NCBI GenBank assembly: GCA_029667085.1
Contig: JARUHJ010000001.1
Location: 806,001 to 870,000 of the forward strand
Length of the DNA stretch: 64,000 nucleotides
Direction: 5' to 3'
Source of the DNA: Deltaproteobacteria bacterium IMCC39524
GTDB lineage: Bacteria; Desulfobacterota; Desulfuromonadia; Desulfuromonadales; BM103
In this document: positions 8,552 to 17,138 of the stretch, piece by piece
Position numbering within the stretch: position 1 is the first letter of the stretch
Layout of the letters: each line of letters opens with the position of its first letter
Notes under the pieces: generated by a model
Databases searched by the model: none
Seen by the model: the letters and a program-made list of their open reading frames with translations, nothing else
Told to the model about the DNA's origin: nothing
Made by a program: the position numbers and the translations under genes

Positions 8552-8825
8552 AACTAACAATTTTAGGGTGCTAGTCCTAGGAATGAGTTTCTTTACCACG
8601 TTTTGGATTTACGCCAATATGAATGATGTCAGATAAGGAAGCATTGTTCATACTTCGTCTCTGAACAACAGATGCAATTGTAGTTTGACCTCTTTTTTGA
8701 ATTGCACAACATCTTGCTCCGGCACAGCGAGATGCGTTTCATAACTTCTGAGGAAAGGTGTTATGGACAAGAAAAGACCTAACGAATAAGGCTAAAGAAA
8801 TGAAGAGGACAAACCAGGCAACTAA

Positions 8826-9836
8826 CTAATTTTCCGGGCCAGGTCTTCCGCTTTTAAGTATCAGTTCCGCAATAACCGGGAAATGATCCGATCCACCCGA
8901 TTCATGAAGGGTCAAAGCCTTTTGCGTAATAAAGTGATTACTATGGAATATGTGATCAATACGGACTAGAGGAGGTAATGATATTTTTTTCAAAAAATTG
9001 ACGGCAGGGGTCGGGTAAGTAAAGCCAAGCCCCCACCCTGCTTGCCAATGGGCATTTTTAAGTATGGTGCTAAACAATCGATAGGTTTGCGACTGGTCAG
9101 TCGTATTGAAATCTCCGCCTAAGATTACTGGGCTGTCTTCACCAGCAATATCATCTGCAATCAAATTAATCATTTGTTTGTGCCTTCGCTGCCATCTCCC
9201 ACGAAAGGGGTGAACGTTGAGAACGGTTATTGCCCCCCCAGGTGTCGAGGCAATCGCTTTCTGAGCCCTCCCCTTTTCATGCCCGGCATCAACTCGCTTC
9301 AAGGGGAAAGAACTGATCATGGCCTGAAGCTTAGGTTCTTCAAAAGTCACATAGGTTTCATTGGGATATAAATCATCGAGTTCTGCAATCAATGCTCTTA
9401 ACTTGTCGAGATGTATCTCCTGAAGAAGAATCAAATCCGGTTTTTGCTTACGAATTACCTCAGCAATTGCATGGATATTTGAATTTTCTCGCCACACATT
9501 GTAGCTCATTACTTTTAACTTAAATCCACCTTGGGGCCTCTCATGCCCCGGAAGAAAAAGAGGCGCATAAGTTACGATGATAAACAGAGTCGGTGCTACT
9601 AAGAGCAGAGCCAACGAGTGACGACCAGTTAACAAAGAAGCACCTATTCCTACTGCAGTCCCAATAAGAAGCCAGGGCATCAGGTAGTTGCACAATCGCA
9701 CTGGAAGCAAATGGTCTCCATACCACCAGCGCAGCCCCCCAACAAGAATCAAGCCTATGCCAAAAGCCCATACGCCAATCCAAAACAAAAAAGTCAAGGA
9801 GGCAAATAAACCTTTAGGGATTTGAAGAGTTTGCAT
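8826..9836 (-). CDS. Endonuclease/exonuclease/phosphatase (EEP) family membrane-anchored hydrolase
   Basis: 336 residues. Three hydrophobic helices occupy roughly residues 10-105, followed by a DNase I-like fold: SYNVWRENSN, DLILLQEIHLDK (metal-binding Glu), LNVHPF, ILGGDFNTTD, RIDHIFHS and SGGSDHFPVIAEL (catalytic Asp and His). Known: the family cleaves phosphodiesters or phosphomonoesters, from nucleic acid to phospholipids; the membrane-anchored forms are not well defined. The domain probably faces the periplasm. Monocistronic, with no close neighbour on its strand. Substrate unknown. Confidence 0.92.
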   Translation of the reverse strand: MQTLQIPKGLFASLTFLFWIGVWAFGIGLILVGGLRWWYGDHLLPVRLCNYLMPWLLIGTAVGIGASLLTGRHSLALLLVAPTLFIIVTYAPLFLPGHERPQGGFKLKVMSYNVWRENSNIHAIAEVIRKQKPDLILLQEIHLDKLRALIAELDDLYPNETYVTFEEPKLQAMISSFPLKRVDAGHEKGRAQKAIASTPGGAITVLNVHPFRGRWQRRHKQMINLIADDIAGEDSPVILGGDFNTTDQSQTYRLFSTILKNAHWQAGWGLGFTYPTPAVNFLKKISLPPLVRIDHIFHSNHFITQKALTLHESGGSDHFPVIAELILKSGRPGPEN

Positions 9837-10216
9837 AATATGATCTATTCACAACATCTACACACGAAACGGCAAAAGAAGAAAATACCTAGCGACAAGT
9901 TAAAAGAATAAGACGCTACCTATACTTGTCAATATACGATTTTAAAACGCCACAAAACATTCCTTAAAAAATCTCTTTAGATAATATCCGCTCCAAACCT
10001 CTTGAAACACTGCCACAGCATGGTGTTTTGTATTTAAGCTAAAACTAAGGCCACTACCGATGGATGTTAGTGAAAACTGTACCAACCGTCTGGTCAGTTT
10101 GCCGGGGTCAATAATGGCAAGATTTATCCAAGGGCTGAAAATATTACAGAGGGGCACAACCCGCCAGGCAATGCAGAAATCAACAGATTTCAGAATTTCA
10201 TTGAAACCAATAACGC
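9837..10216. other. Intergenic stretch with no recognised feature
   Basis: Between the EEP hydrolase start and the tRNA-Pro terminator no open frame with a ribosome site, RNA motif or strong repeat was found. Frames on the minus strand that run into the tRNA are chance readings. Confidence 0.5.
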
Positions 10217-10248
10217 AATAAGGCCACCCATTTCTGAGTGGCCTTATT
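10217..10248 (-). terminator. Terminator of tRNA-Pro transcript
   Basis: An 11-bp perfect stem, AATAAGGCCAC with GTGGCCTTATT, and a 10-base loop, 12 bases after the CCA end of the tRNA on the minus strand. The lower stem is A/T-rich, and the U-rich 3' arm serves as the tract. Confidence 0.8.
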
Positions 10249-10259
10249 GATGAATAATT

Positions 10260-10336
10260 TGGTCGGGCTGAGAGGATTTGAACCTCCGACACCTTGACCC
10301 CCAGTCAAGTGCGCTACCAGACTGCGCTACAGCCCG
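10260..10336 (-). tRNA. tRNA-Pro(GGG)
   Basis: 77 bases including an encoded CCA. The acceptor stem is CGGGCTG with CAGCCCG, discriminator A. D-arm sequence TAGCGCAGTCTGGTAGCGCA, anticodon stem CTTGA with TCAAG around loop CTGGGGG (anticodon GGG), and T-arm GGAGGTTCAAATCCTCT. It reads proline CCC/CCU codons. It has its own promoter and terminator, so it is a single-gene transcript. No integrase or attachment-site duplication was seen beside it. Confidence 0.97.
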
Positions 10337-10346
10337 ACGGATTCGA

Positions 10347-10376
10347 ATTATTGTTTATAAACACCCTTTATGTCAA
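10347..10376 (-). promoter_or_regulatory. Sigma-70 promoter of tRNA-Pro
   Basis: On the minus strand, TTGACA (10371-10376), an 18-base spacer and AATAAT (10347-10352), ending ten bases before the mature tRNA 5' end. Consensus -35, five of six at -10. Confidence 0.8.
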
Positions 10377-10438
10377 GCAATAATCATAGCTCTAAAAAGA
10401 TTCAAAATAATTATAAAAAACAGACAGTTAGAATAAGT

Positions 10439-11746
10439 TTATTTATTCCTTTTGTCGATGATTCGGTTAGCCTTACCTTCATGCCTCGGCATGGCTGAAG
10501 GCTCAACAAGTTTTATCTTGGCATGCAGCCCAATATTGGTTGCAAGACGTTTTTCGAGCATCTCTACAAAGGCGCGCTGCTTCCTCATTTCATCGAAGAA
10601 GATGTTTTCGTTGACCTCAACCTGAACTTCCAGGGTATCGAGAGTTCCCTCCCTTTCAACAATCAATTGATAGTGCGGTTCACAGCCTTCAACCTGGAAC
10701 AGGACCTCTTCTATCTGGGTGGGGAAGACATTCACTCCCTTGATGATCAGCATGTCATCACTACGGCCCATGGTCTTCTCCATACGCACCATAGTTCGCC
10801 CGCAATCGCATTTATCATAATGGAGGCGGGTAATATCTCGCGTTCGATACCGAATCAGGGGAATTGCCTCCTGAACAATATTGGTCAGAACGAGCTCGCC
10901 CTTCTCACCGTGAGGCAATACCTTGCCCGTTTCAGGATCGATGATTTCCGGGATAAAGTGATCTTCAAAGATATGCATGCCTTTTTTACAAAGGCATTCA
11001 CCCGCAACGCCGGGCCCGACAATTTCAGAGAGGCCGTAATTATCAGTTGCGACAATATTCAGGCGTTCCTCTATCTCACGACGCAGTCCTTCGCTCCAGG
11101 GTTCTCCACCAAACAAGCCAACCTTCAAACTGAGGTAAGTCCGTGGATCGTGTCCCATTTTTTCAATACGGTCAGCAAGCGTAAGGGCATAAGAGGGCGT
11201 GCAAACAAGAGCCGTGGCTTCATAATCCTTGAGAATCATGATTTGCCGTTCGGTGTTGCCGCCGGACATGGGAATAACGGCAGAGCCAATCAGTTCTGCA
11301 CCATAATGCAAACCGAACGCACCGGTAAAGAGACCATAACCAAAGGCTATATGGACGATATCATCAGGCAAAACACCGGCAGCGGTCATGAAACGGGCAA
11401 CCAGACCAGACCAGTCGTCCAGATCTTTGCGGGAGTAGCCAACGACGGTGGGCTTACCTGTGGTACCCGAGGAGGAATGGATTCTGACGACATCTCTCAT
11501 CGGTACAGCAAACATGCCGTAAGGATAGTTCTGCCGCAGATCTTCCTTGGTAGTAAATGGCAGCTTAGCCATATCGTCAAGGGAGTGAATATCACCAGGG
11601 GAAATGCCTGACTCTGAAAATTTATCTTTGTAGCATGGCACCTTGGCTACGCGCTCCAGGGTAGAACGTAACCGTTCTAACTGCAGTCGTTCAAGGTCCT
11701 TGCGCTCCAGACATTCGTGGAGAGGATCCCAAATATTATGGTTCAA
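10439..11746 (-). CDS. paaK: Phenylacetate-CoA ligase (second copy)
   Basis: 435 residues from a TTG start (no suitable ATG nearby; the length matches the paralogue at 12252-13553). AMP-binding motifs: [13 protein letters not shown] near residue 92 and [13 protein letters not shown] near 235; [10 protein letters not shown] and a C-terminal PaaK-type domain ([20 protein letters not shown]). Known: activates aryl-acetates with ATP and CoA to the CoA thioester plus AMP and PPi, in the cytoplasm. It follows the ACT protein and the first ligase, with 55 bases to the ACT stop. Two paralogues in one cluster suggest different aryl-acetates, for example phenylacetate and indoleacetate. Confidence 0.94.
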   Translation of the reverse strand: MNHNIWDPLHECLERKDLERLQLERLRSTLERVAKVPCYKDKFSESGISPGDIHSLDDMAKLPFTTKEDLRQNYPYGMFAVPMRDVVRIHSSSGTTGKPTVVGYSRKDLDDWSGLVARFMTAAGVLPDDIVHIAFGYGLFTGAFGLHYGAELIGSAVIPMSGGNTERQIMILKDYEATALVCTPSYALTLADRIEKMGHDPRTYLSLKVGLFGGEPWSEGLRREIEERLNIVATDNYGLSEIVGPGVAGECLCKKGMHIFEDHFIPEIIDPETGKVLPHGEKGELVLTNIVQEAIPLIRYRTRDITRLHYDKCDCGRTMVRMEKTMGRSDDMLIIKGVNVFPTQIEEVLFQVEGCEPHYQLIVEREGTLDTLEVQVEVNENIFFDEMRKQRAFVEMLEKRLATNIGLHAKIKLVEPSAMPRHEGKANRIIDKRNK

Positions 11747-11801
11747 AATAGATACCGTTAAAGTTTATTTGTCACATTAACACTAAGCTCTAAGTAGCTG
11801 T

Positions 11802-12233
11802 CTAAAGACTGTAAAGCTTCTCTCCGGACAGAATACTAACACCCTTTTCGTTCAACACGGCTATTGCATTATCAACGTCGTCAAAACGGAAAATGATAAC
11901 GGCATTACCGGCATTGCGTTCTACAAAAGCATACATGTACTCAACGTTGACTTGTGCATCGTCGAGCACCTGTAGGATATTGCAGAGACCGCCCGGCTCA
12001 TCCGGAACCTCAACTGCAACGACTTCTGTTTTATTAACTGTGAAGCCATTTTCTTTTAAAGTCGTTTGGGCAATATCCGTATTGTCGACAAGCAGTCGGA
12101 GGATGCCGAAATCTGAAGTATCAGCCAGAGAGAGTGCGCGGATATTCACGCCCTTCTCGCCCAAAACCCTGGCCACCTCAGCGAGTCGACCGGACTTATT
12201 TTCAATAAAAATGGAAATCTGTTCAACTTTCAT
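11802..12233 (-). CDS. Tandem ACT-domain amino-acid-binding protein
   Basis: 143 residues made of two ACT repeats (about 1-68, starting with [22 protein letters not shown], and 70-140, starting [19 protein letters not shown]). Start: the ATG at 12233 has GAGG seven bases upstream; an ATG two codons earlier lies almost on top of that site. Known: stand-alone ACT proteins bind amino acids and regulate partner enzymes. It sits between the two PaaK genes, 12 bases after the first, an arrangement known in Geobacter-type genomes. Inferred: senses an aromatic amino acid and regulates the ligases or IorAB. No DNA-binding domain is present. Confidence 0.93.
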   Translation of the reverse strand: MKVEQISIFIENKSGRLAEVARVLGEKGVNIRALSLADTSDFGILRLLVDNTDIAQTTLKENGFTVNKTEVVAVEVPDEPGGLCNILQVLDDAQVNVEYMYAFVERNAGNAVIIFRFDDVDNAIAVLNEKGVSILSGEKLYSL

Positions 12234-12251
12234 AATCATCCCTCACTTTTA

Positions 12252-13553
12252 CTATTTCGGTCGGTTATCGATAACCCGCTGTGCTTTTCCCTCACTGCGG
12301 GCAATGGTTTTGGGTTCGACCAGTCGAATACGGCAACTGATGCCGAGAAGATCCTTGATCTCTTTTTCGATGCGACGGGACAGCCCCTGCAGCACCTTAA
12401 TCTCATCAGAGAAGGTTTGCTCGTTGACTTCAACCTGAACCTCCAGGGTGTCAAGAGTTCCTTCACGGTCAACGATAAGCATATAGTGCGGCTCAACGCC
12501 CTCGATATCCATGAGAACGCTTTCAATCTGAGACGGATACACATTAACGCCCCGAATAATCAGCATATCATCCGAACGGCCACACATACGTTCCAGACGA
12601 CGGTGAGTTCGACCGCAGATGCATGGTTCAGCAATAATTCTGGTAATGTCCCGGGTACGATAACGGATCATCGGAATACCCTCTTTAGTGATCGTCGTAA
12701 TCACCAACTCTCCCTGTTCACCGTCAGGAAGGGACTCACCACTGATCGGATCGATAATCTCCGGGATAAAATGATCCTCCCAGATATGCAGGCCACTTTG
12801 GGCCTCGATACATTCGACGCCGACGCCGGGTCCCAGAATCTCAGAAAGGCCGTAGATATCGATGGCTTTGATACCGACCTTCTCTTCAATTTCGTTGCGC
12901 AGTTTTTCTGACCATGGCTCTGCACCGAGGATACCGATACGTAGCTTGAACTTGCGAATATCGAGACCTTCTTCCGCAGCCGCTTCGGCCAGGTAGAGAC
13001 TATAGGATGGTGTACAGGTGAGGACGGTAGAACCGAAGTCCTGCATGATCATCAACTGCTTTTTGGTGTTGCCACCAGACATGGGGATGACCGAAGCACC
13101 TATCTTTTCAGCACCATAATGAGCACCAAGACCTCCGGTGAAGAGTCCATAGCCATAGGCGTTATGCAGGATGTCACCGCGATTGGCCCCGGCTGCGGTA
13201 AAGGAGCGAGCCATCAACTCTGTCCAGTTTTCAATGTCTCGTTTCGTGTAACCAACCACAGTCGGCTTGCCTGTTGTTCCCGAGGAGGCGTGAATCCGAA
13301 CAATCTGATCAAGGGGCTTGGCAAAGAGACCGTAAGGATAGTTGTCCCGCATATCCTGCTTGAGCGTAAAAGGCAGGCGCCGCAGGTCATCAAGAGATTT
13401 GATTTTCTCCGGTTTCACGCCGGCCTTGTCAAACTGCTGCTTGTAAAAAGGGACCGTGGCATAAACACGTTCAGCGACCTGCTGCAAACGTTTGGCCTGA
13501 AGGGATTCGAGAGCTTCTCGGGGCAGTCTTTCAAACTCGTCGTTCCAGATCAT
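12252..13553 (-). CDS. paaK: Phenylacetate-CoA ligase (first copy)
   Basis: 433 residues with [13 protein letters not shown] near residue 92, [15 protein letters not shown] near 235, [10 protein letters not shown] and [20 protein letters not shown]. Same fold and length as the second copy and clearly a paralogue. Known reaction: aryl-acetate plus ATP plus CoA to aryl-acetyl-CoA. In this cluster IorAB makes aryl-acetyl-CoA from aryl-pyruvate; the ligases may run in either direction, either activating free acids or conserving energy by releasing them. It is 206 bases downstream of iorB, across an inverted-repeat spacer, so it may be transcribed with iorAB or separately. Confidence 0.95.
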   Translation of the reverse strand: MIWNDEFERLPREALESLQAKRLQQVAERVYATVPFYKQQFDKAGVKPEKIKSLDDLRRLPFTLKQDMRDNYPYGLFAKPLDQIVRIHASSGTTGKPTVVGYTKRDIENWTELMARSFTAAGANRGDILHNAYGYGLFTGGLGAHYGAEKIGASVIPMSGGNTKKQLMIMQDFGSTVLTCTPSYSLYLAEAAAEEGLDIRKFKLRIGILGAEPWSEKLRNEIEEKVGIKAIDIYGLSEILGPGVGVECIEAQSGLHIWEDHFIPEIIDPISGESLPDGEQGELVITTITKEGIPMIRYRTRDITRIIAEPCICGRTHRRLERMCGRSDDMLIIRGVNVYPSQIESVLMDIEGVEPHYMLIVDREGTLDTLEVQVEVNEQTFSDEIKVLQGLSRRIEKEIKDLLGISCRIRLVEPKTIARSEGKAQRVIDNRPK

Positions 13554-13612
13554 GGTTTAAGTCCTTATGCTTTTTGAGAAAAGAGGTTGATCAAACCTAA
13601 AGATTAAAGCGT

Positions 13613-13729
13613 AACGCAATGTCGCAAAGCTAAGCTAAGAAAGGCGCAAAGGCAATAAAAACTCAGAGAAAAACAGGGTCTATAAACTCTAACGTTTCTT
13701 CTTTCTTTTAACCTTTGCGTCTTTGGGTT
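13613..13729. repeat. Imperfect inverted repeat of 'GCAAAGACGCAAAG' type in iorB-paaK spacer
   Basis: Left arm about 13613-13653 (CGCAATGTCGCAAAG, AAAGGCGCAAAGG) and right arm about 13695-13729 (reverse complement contains CAAAGACGCAAAGG and AGAAAGAAGAAAC) match imperfectly around a 40-base AT-rich centre. Short GCAAAG units recur within both arms. Noncoding; could fold as a long hairpin between the two parts of the cluster. Confidence 0.5.
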
Positions 13730-13759
13730 AAAAGCTTATCGCCTTTGCTTCCAGAGGAA

Positions 13760-14344
13760 CTAACAAACCTGCCGACCCAGCTCAAAAGCTTTCAAGTTAA
13801 CATCGAGGAATCGCTCAGGGACCAAGCTCTTGATCGCGGCTATCCACTGCTCATGAGTAGGCTCGAGGGTATTGGAGAGAGCACCTAACAATACGGTGTT
13901 AACCGTTCTCGAATTGCCTGCCTGTTCGGCAAGCTGAAGGCCGTCTACAACATGGACGTTGGCGACCAACTCTTTCAGCTTAGCAGCGACATCTGTTGGG
14001 TAATCCCTTTTGCCAAGGGCGACTGACGGCGGCGCTATCTTCAGGTTGTTCACCACAACGGCTCCCAATTCTTTGACCAGCGGGAGATAACGGTAGGTCT
14101 CAAGGAGTTCGAAACCAAAGAGGACATCCACCTCTCCTTCCGGGATGATTGACGAAAACACCTTCTTGCCAAAACGAACGTGGGAGACGACACTGCCACC
14201 GCGTTGAGCCATACCATGCACTTCAGCCTTTTTAACATCATAGCCAGCCTGCATAAGGACTTCGGAAAGGATTTCACTGGCCAGCAGGGTTCCCTGCCCG
14301 CCGACACCGGCCATCAATATATTGGTAACGTTATTGTCAGTCAT
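13760..14344 (-). CDS. iorB: Indolepyruvate ferredoxin oxidoreductase, beta subunit
   Basis: 194 residues starting with NVTNILMAGVGGQGTLLASE, the gamma-type domain of 2-oxoacid oxidoreductases, with AEVHGMAQRGGSVVSHVR further on. Start: ATG at 14344 overlaps the last bases of iorA (ATGACTGA), so the subunits are translationally coupled; longer readings would lie inside iorA. Known: with IorA it decarboxylates indolepyruvate and phenylpyruvate to aryl-acetyl-CoA, passing two electrons to ferredoxin. It is a cytoplasmic heteromer. Confidence 0.96.
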   Translation of the reverse strand: MTDNNVTNILMAGVGGQGTLLASEILSEVLMQAGYDVKKAEVHGMAQRGGSVVSHVRFGKKVFSSIIPEGEVDVLFGFELLETYRYLPLVKELGAVVVNNLKIAPPSVALGKRDYPTDVAAKLKELVANVHVVDGLQLAEQAGNSRTVNTVLLGALSNTLEPTHEQWIAAIKSLVPERFLDVNLKAFELGRQVC

Positions 14345-16103
14345 CGCACACTCCGAAAGCATCGAATTTACATAATTGCATACAAACCTGGCAGCCATTA
14401 CAAAGTAAACGATCGACCTTGCAATTCCCCTTTGAACCGTCTTTGCCCGTCTCCCATTCAATCGCCGGACAACCGATCGTCAGGCAGGCCTTGCAGGCAA
14501 CGCATTTATCGGTCTTGACATATAGAGGAGGTAGATCCTCCACAACGTTTTCATGCTTGATCAACACACAGGGACGACGCGTAATGACGACCGAAACCTC
14601 GGGGCGCTCCATGGCTTCTTTGATAACCTTGCGAGTTGTATCCATCTGGGCCGGATCGACTGTTTCAACATGCTTGACACCCAGGGCTCGGCAGAGCGCT
14701 TCTAAATCAACCTGATCAGCAAGCTGACCATCCAGAGTGAAGCCGGTTGACGGGTTATCCTGACGACCTGTCATGCCAGTAGTACTGTTATCCAGTATCA
14801 ATACGGTGGCCGTCGATTTATTGTAAACCATATCCATCAGGCCGTTGATACCGGTATGCAGGAAAGTGGAATCTCCGATAACAGCAACAACCTTCTTACG
14901 ATCCTCTTCGTTCAGGACCTTGCTCAACCCGGTGGCATTACCAATACTGGCACCCATGCAGATACAAGTGTCCATTGCGGAGAGAGGCGGCATAAAGCCG
15001 AGGGTGTAGCAGCCTATATCACCAGTCACGTAAGCCTTGAGACGGTTTAGTGCGTGAAACACGCCACGATGAGGGCAACCCGGACACATGTTGGGCGGTC
15101 TTGGCGGTAAATCTTCTTTGATTGGCGGCAGATTCGGAGGATTTAGATCAAAAGCCTGGCGTAAACGACCGGGAGACAGTTCGCCGCAGATAGGAACTTT
15201 TTCTTTGCCAATGACGTTAATACCCATGGCCTTGACCTGTTCTTCGATAAAGGGGTCGAGCTCCTCAATCACGTAGAGAGTGTCAAAGCGTGCGGCAAAG
15301 TCACGGATCATCTGTTTTGGCAGAGGGTAGACCAAACCAAGCTTAAGGATGTCGGCGTCCGGGAAAACTTCACGGGCGTATTGATAGGCGACACCTGAGG
15401 TGATGATGCCAAGCTTACCGTCACCAGCTTCAATACGATTAAACCCCTGGGTGCACGCCCATTCGGACATCTCCTCAAGGCGTTTTTCGACCAGGGGATG
15501 ACGAATCCTGGCATTGCCAGGCAGCATCACAAACTTGCTGGGGTCGCGAACCAGCCCTGTTTCAGGAAGCTCCATAAGAGGCTCACCCAACTCAACGATC
15601 GATTTGGAGTGAGAGATGCGAGTCGTACTACGAACCATAATTGGCGCGTCAAACTGTTCACTCACCTCAAAAGCCAGGCGGGTAAAATCTAGAGCCTCCT
15701 GGCTATCAGCAGGTTCAAACATCGGCACCTTGGCAAAGCGCGCGTAGTGGCGGCTATCCTGCTCGTCCTGTGATGAGTGCATCTCGGGGTCGTCCGCAAC
15801 CACCAGGACCATCCCACCACGAACCCCCGTGTAGGAGAAAGTAAACAGCGGGTCGGCAGCGACGTTGACACCAACATGCTTCATCGTCACGATCGTTCTG
15901 GCGCCACCGATACTTGCGCCGATCCCAACTTCCAAAGCGACCTTCTCATTTGGCGCCCAGGAGGCGTCAATACGCTCATATTGAGTTATGTTTTCCAGGA
16001 TTTCAGTAGAAGGGGTTCCCGGGTAAGCAGAGGCAACGGTAACACCCGCCTCGTAGGCGGCACGGGCGAAAGCCTCATTGCCTGACAAAATCGTTTTTTG
16101 CAT
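14337..16103 (-). CDS. iorA: Indolepyruvate ferredoxin oxidoreductase, alpha subunit
   Basis: 588 residues. N-terminal pyrimidine domain (GNEAFARAAYEAGVTVASAY), central region with VVADDPEMHSSQDEQDSR, thiamine-pyrophosphate domain (CPGCPHRGVFHAL, GDIGCYTLG, GDSTFLHTGINGL), and a C-terminal two-cluster ferredoxin domain (CVACKACLTIGCP and CNGCQVCMQLCKFDAF). Known: catalytic subunit for oxidative decarboxylation of aromatic 2-oxoacids. The first gene of the iorAB set; promoter and palindrome lie just upstream. Length and domain order are normal. Confidence 0.97.
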   Translation of the reverse strand: MQKTILSGNEAFARAAYEAGVTVASAYPGTPSTEILENITQYERIDASWAPNEKVALEVGIGASIGGARTIVTMKHVGVNVAADPLFTFSYTGVRGGMVLVVADDPEMHSSQDEQDSRHYARFAKVPMFEPADSQEALDFTRLAFEVSEQFDAPIMVRSTTRISHSKSIVELGEPLMELPETGLVRDPSKFVMLPGNARIRHPLVEKRLEEMSEWACTQGFNRIEAGDGKLGIITSGVAYQYAREVFPDADILKLGLVYPLPKQMIRDFAARFDTLYVIEELDPFIEEQVKAMGINVIGKEKVPICGELSPGRLRQAFDLNPPNLPPIKEDLPPRPPNMCPGCPHRGVFHALNRLKAYVTGDIGCYTLGFMPPLSAMDTCICMGASIGNATGLSKVLNEEDRKKVVAVIGDSTFLHTGINGLMDMVYNKSTATVLILDNSTTGMTGRQDNPSTGFTLDGQLADQVDLEALCRALGVKHVETVDPAQMDTTRKVIKEAMERPEVSVVITRRPCVLIKHENVVEDLPPLYVKTDKCVACKACLTIGCPAIEWETGKDGSKGNCKVDRLLCNGCQVCMQLCKFDAFGVCDD

Positions 16104-16139
16104 AGACTAAACCTCTGAAATGTTTTGATGTGTTGCCAT

Positions 16140-16162
16140 CACAGCTAACGTTTCAAGCTGTG
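16140..16162. promoter_or_regulatory. 7-bp palindrome in iorA leader, possible operator
   Basis: CACAGCT, nine bases, AGCTGTG, lying after the predicted start of transcription and about 36 bases ahead of the iorA ATG. Symmetry and position fit a repressor site or a small RNA hairpin. No regulator gene is adjacent. Confidence 0.5.
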
Positions 16163-16177
16163 GGCAAAAGGGCCTTG

Positions 16178-16207
16178 ATAATAGCGGAGACTGAGCAGAA
16201 TTGTCAA
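16178..16207 (-). promoter_or_regulatory. Sigma-70 promoter of iorAB
   Basis: On the minus strand TTGACA (16202-16207), an 18-base spacer and TATTAT (16178-16183); the start of transcription would be near 16171, giving a leader of about 68 bases. The -35 box is a full match and the -10 box matches five of six. It begins just after the Ppx/GppA stop codon, so iorAB appears separately transcribed. Confidence 0.75.
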
Positions 16208-16220
16208 CGAAATGGCTTCG

Positions 16221-17138
16221 TTATTCTGAGCTTTCAAGTGAAAGCAGAAGGCCTTCCAGTATACCGAAATCGCTGACCGTTAAAGACGTGTTATTCAGCA
16301 GCTGCGTCACACCCAGAATGATCTCAATTCCCGCAAGAATCAGGTCACCGCGGCCAGCCTCCATGCCCGGCAAGCATTCACGCTGGAGGGGTGACAAAGG
16401 TGTCAGGAGTTCTTGCCAATACTGAATTTTTGATGGAGCCATGACGTAGTTATTAATCTGCCTCCAGTCATACTCAGTCATTTGTTGATCAAGAGCAGCG
16501 AGCGTCGTTACTGTCCCTGCGGTTCCAACGAGAGCAACAGAATCAATATCAACATTATTGGACACACAAACGCTTTCCAATTCGACGTTAAGCTGTGCAA
16601 GAGTTTGTGCAATGAAATGCAGCCTGGCCTCCGAACTCTCATGCCCTTCTATAAGACGCACGACGCCTAAAGGCAAACTGCGGGCCCAAAGGACCTTCTG
16701 TTTCGCACAAAGCACGAACTCAGTGCTACCTCCGCCGATATCGACAATCAAGGCATAATCAGGGACCGGGTCGAGGGCACAGAGGACGCCTGCCGCCATC
16801 GTTTCTGCTTCCTCTTCTCCGGAGATAATATTAAGAGGCAGATGAGTTGCAGAGCGGACTTTGCTCACAAACTTTGCACCGTTTATGGCTTGACGAAATG
16901 CCGCTGTACCAACCGCCCTCACCTTCTTGACATTGTTCTTTTCACAAACGCCTGCAAACTGTAGAAAAGCAAAGAGGGTTCTCTCCATCGCTTCAGGAGA
17001 TAAACCCTCTTCATCTTTGAAACCACCAGCCAGGCGGCAGATCCGACGTTCGTAAAGTAACGGGACAACTTTGCCGTTCTCAACCTTACCAATCAGCAAG
17101 CGCAGGGTGTTGCTCCCGGCATCAATCGCGGCCAACAT
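16221..17138 (-). CDS. Ppx/GppA-family exopolyphosphatase, short form
   Basis: 305 residues with the ASKHA fold: AAIDAGSNTLRLLIG at the N-terminus for the first phosphate loop, SGEEEAETMAAGV, LIVDIGGGSTEFVLC for the second, and LVGTAGTVTTLAAL. It is the short two-domain form without the HD-like C-terminal domain of E. coli Ppx (513 residues). Known: removes terminal phosphate from polyphosphate or pppGpp. The ATG overlaps the TAA of the Na/Pi transporter gene by one base (TAATG), so the two are coupled, linking phosphate uptake with polyphosphate or (p)ppGpp turnover. Confidence 0.94.
   Translation of the reverse strand: MLAAIDAGSNTLRLLIGKVENGKVVPLLYERRICRLAGGFKDEEGLSPEAMERTLFAFLQFAGVCEKNNVKKVRAVGTAAFRQAINGAKFVSKVRSATHLPLNIISGEEEAETMAAGVLCALDPVPDYALIVDIGGGSTEFVLCAKQKVLWARSLPLGVVRLIEGHESSEARLHFIAQTLAQLNVELESVCVSNNVDIDSVALVGTAGTVTTLAALDQQMTEYDWRQINNYVMAPSKIQYWQELLTPLSPLQRECLPGMEAGRGDLILAGIEIILGVTQLLNNTSLTVSDFGILEGLLLSLESSE

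Larger units (their letters stand above)
8379..8825. other. 447-base intergenic region upstream of the polysaccharide locus
   Basis: No supported gene. The region nearest the export lipoprotein contains two inverted repeats (listed separately) and is AT-rich, as expected for the promoter and leader of the operon. A weak minus-strand sigma-70 candidate (TTTTCA, 18 bases, TAATAT) lies near 8505-8535; it is too poor to call. The half nearest 8825 shows only an eight-codon reading frame after GAGGAAAGG at about 8750, which was not called. Confidence 0.6.

Noticed and set aside
8750-8790. Eight-codon frame after GAGGAAAGG
   Set aside because: Length too small and no context.
9942-10292. Minus-strand open frame through tRNA-Pro
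   Set aside because: Overlaps a certain tRNA and has no homology or ribosome site.
10523-11611. Long plus-strand open frame antisense to the second paaK
   Set aside because: Shadow of the paaK coding frame; no plus-strand ribosome site or recognisable domain.
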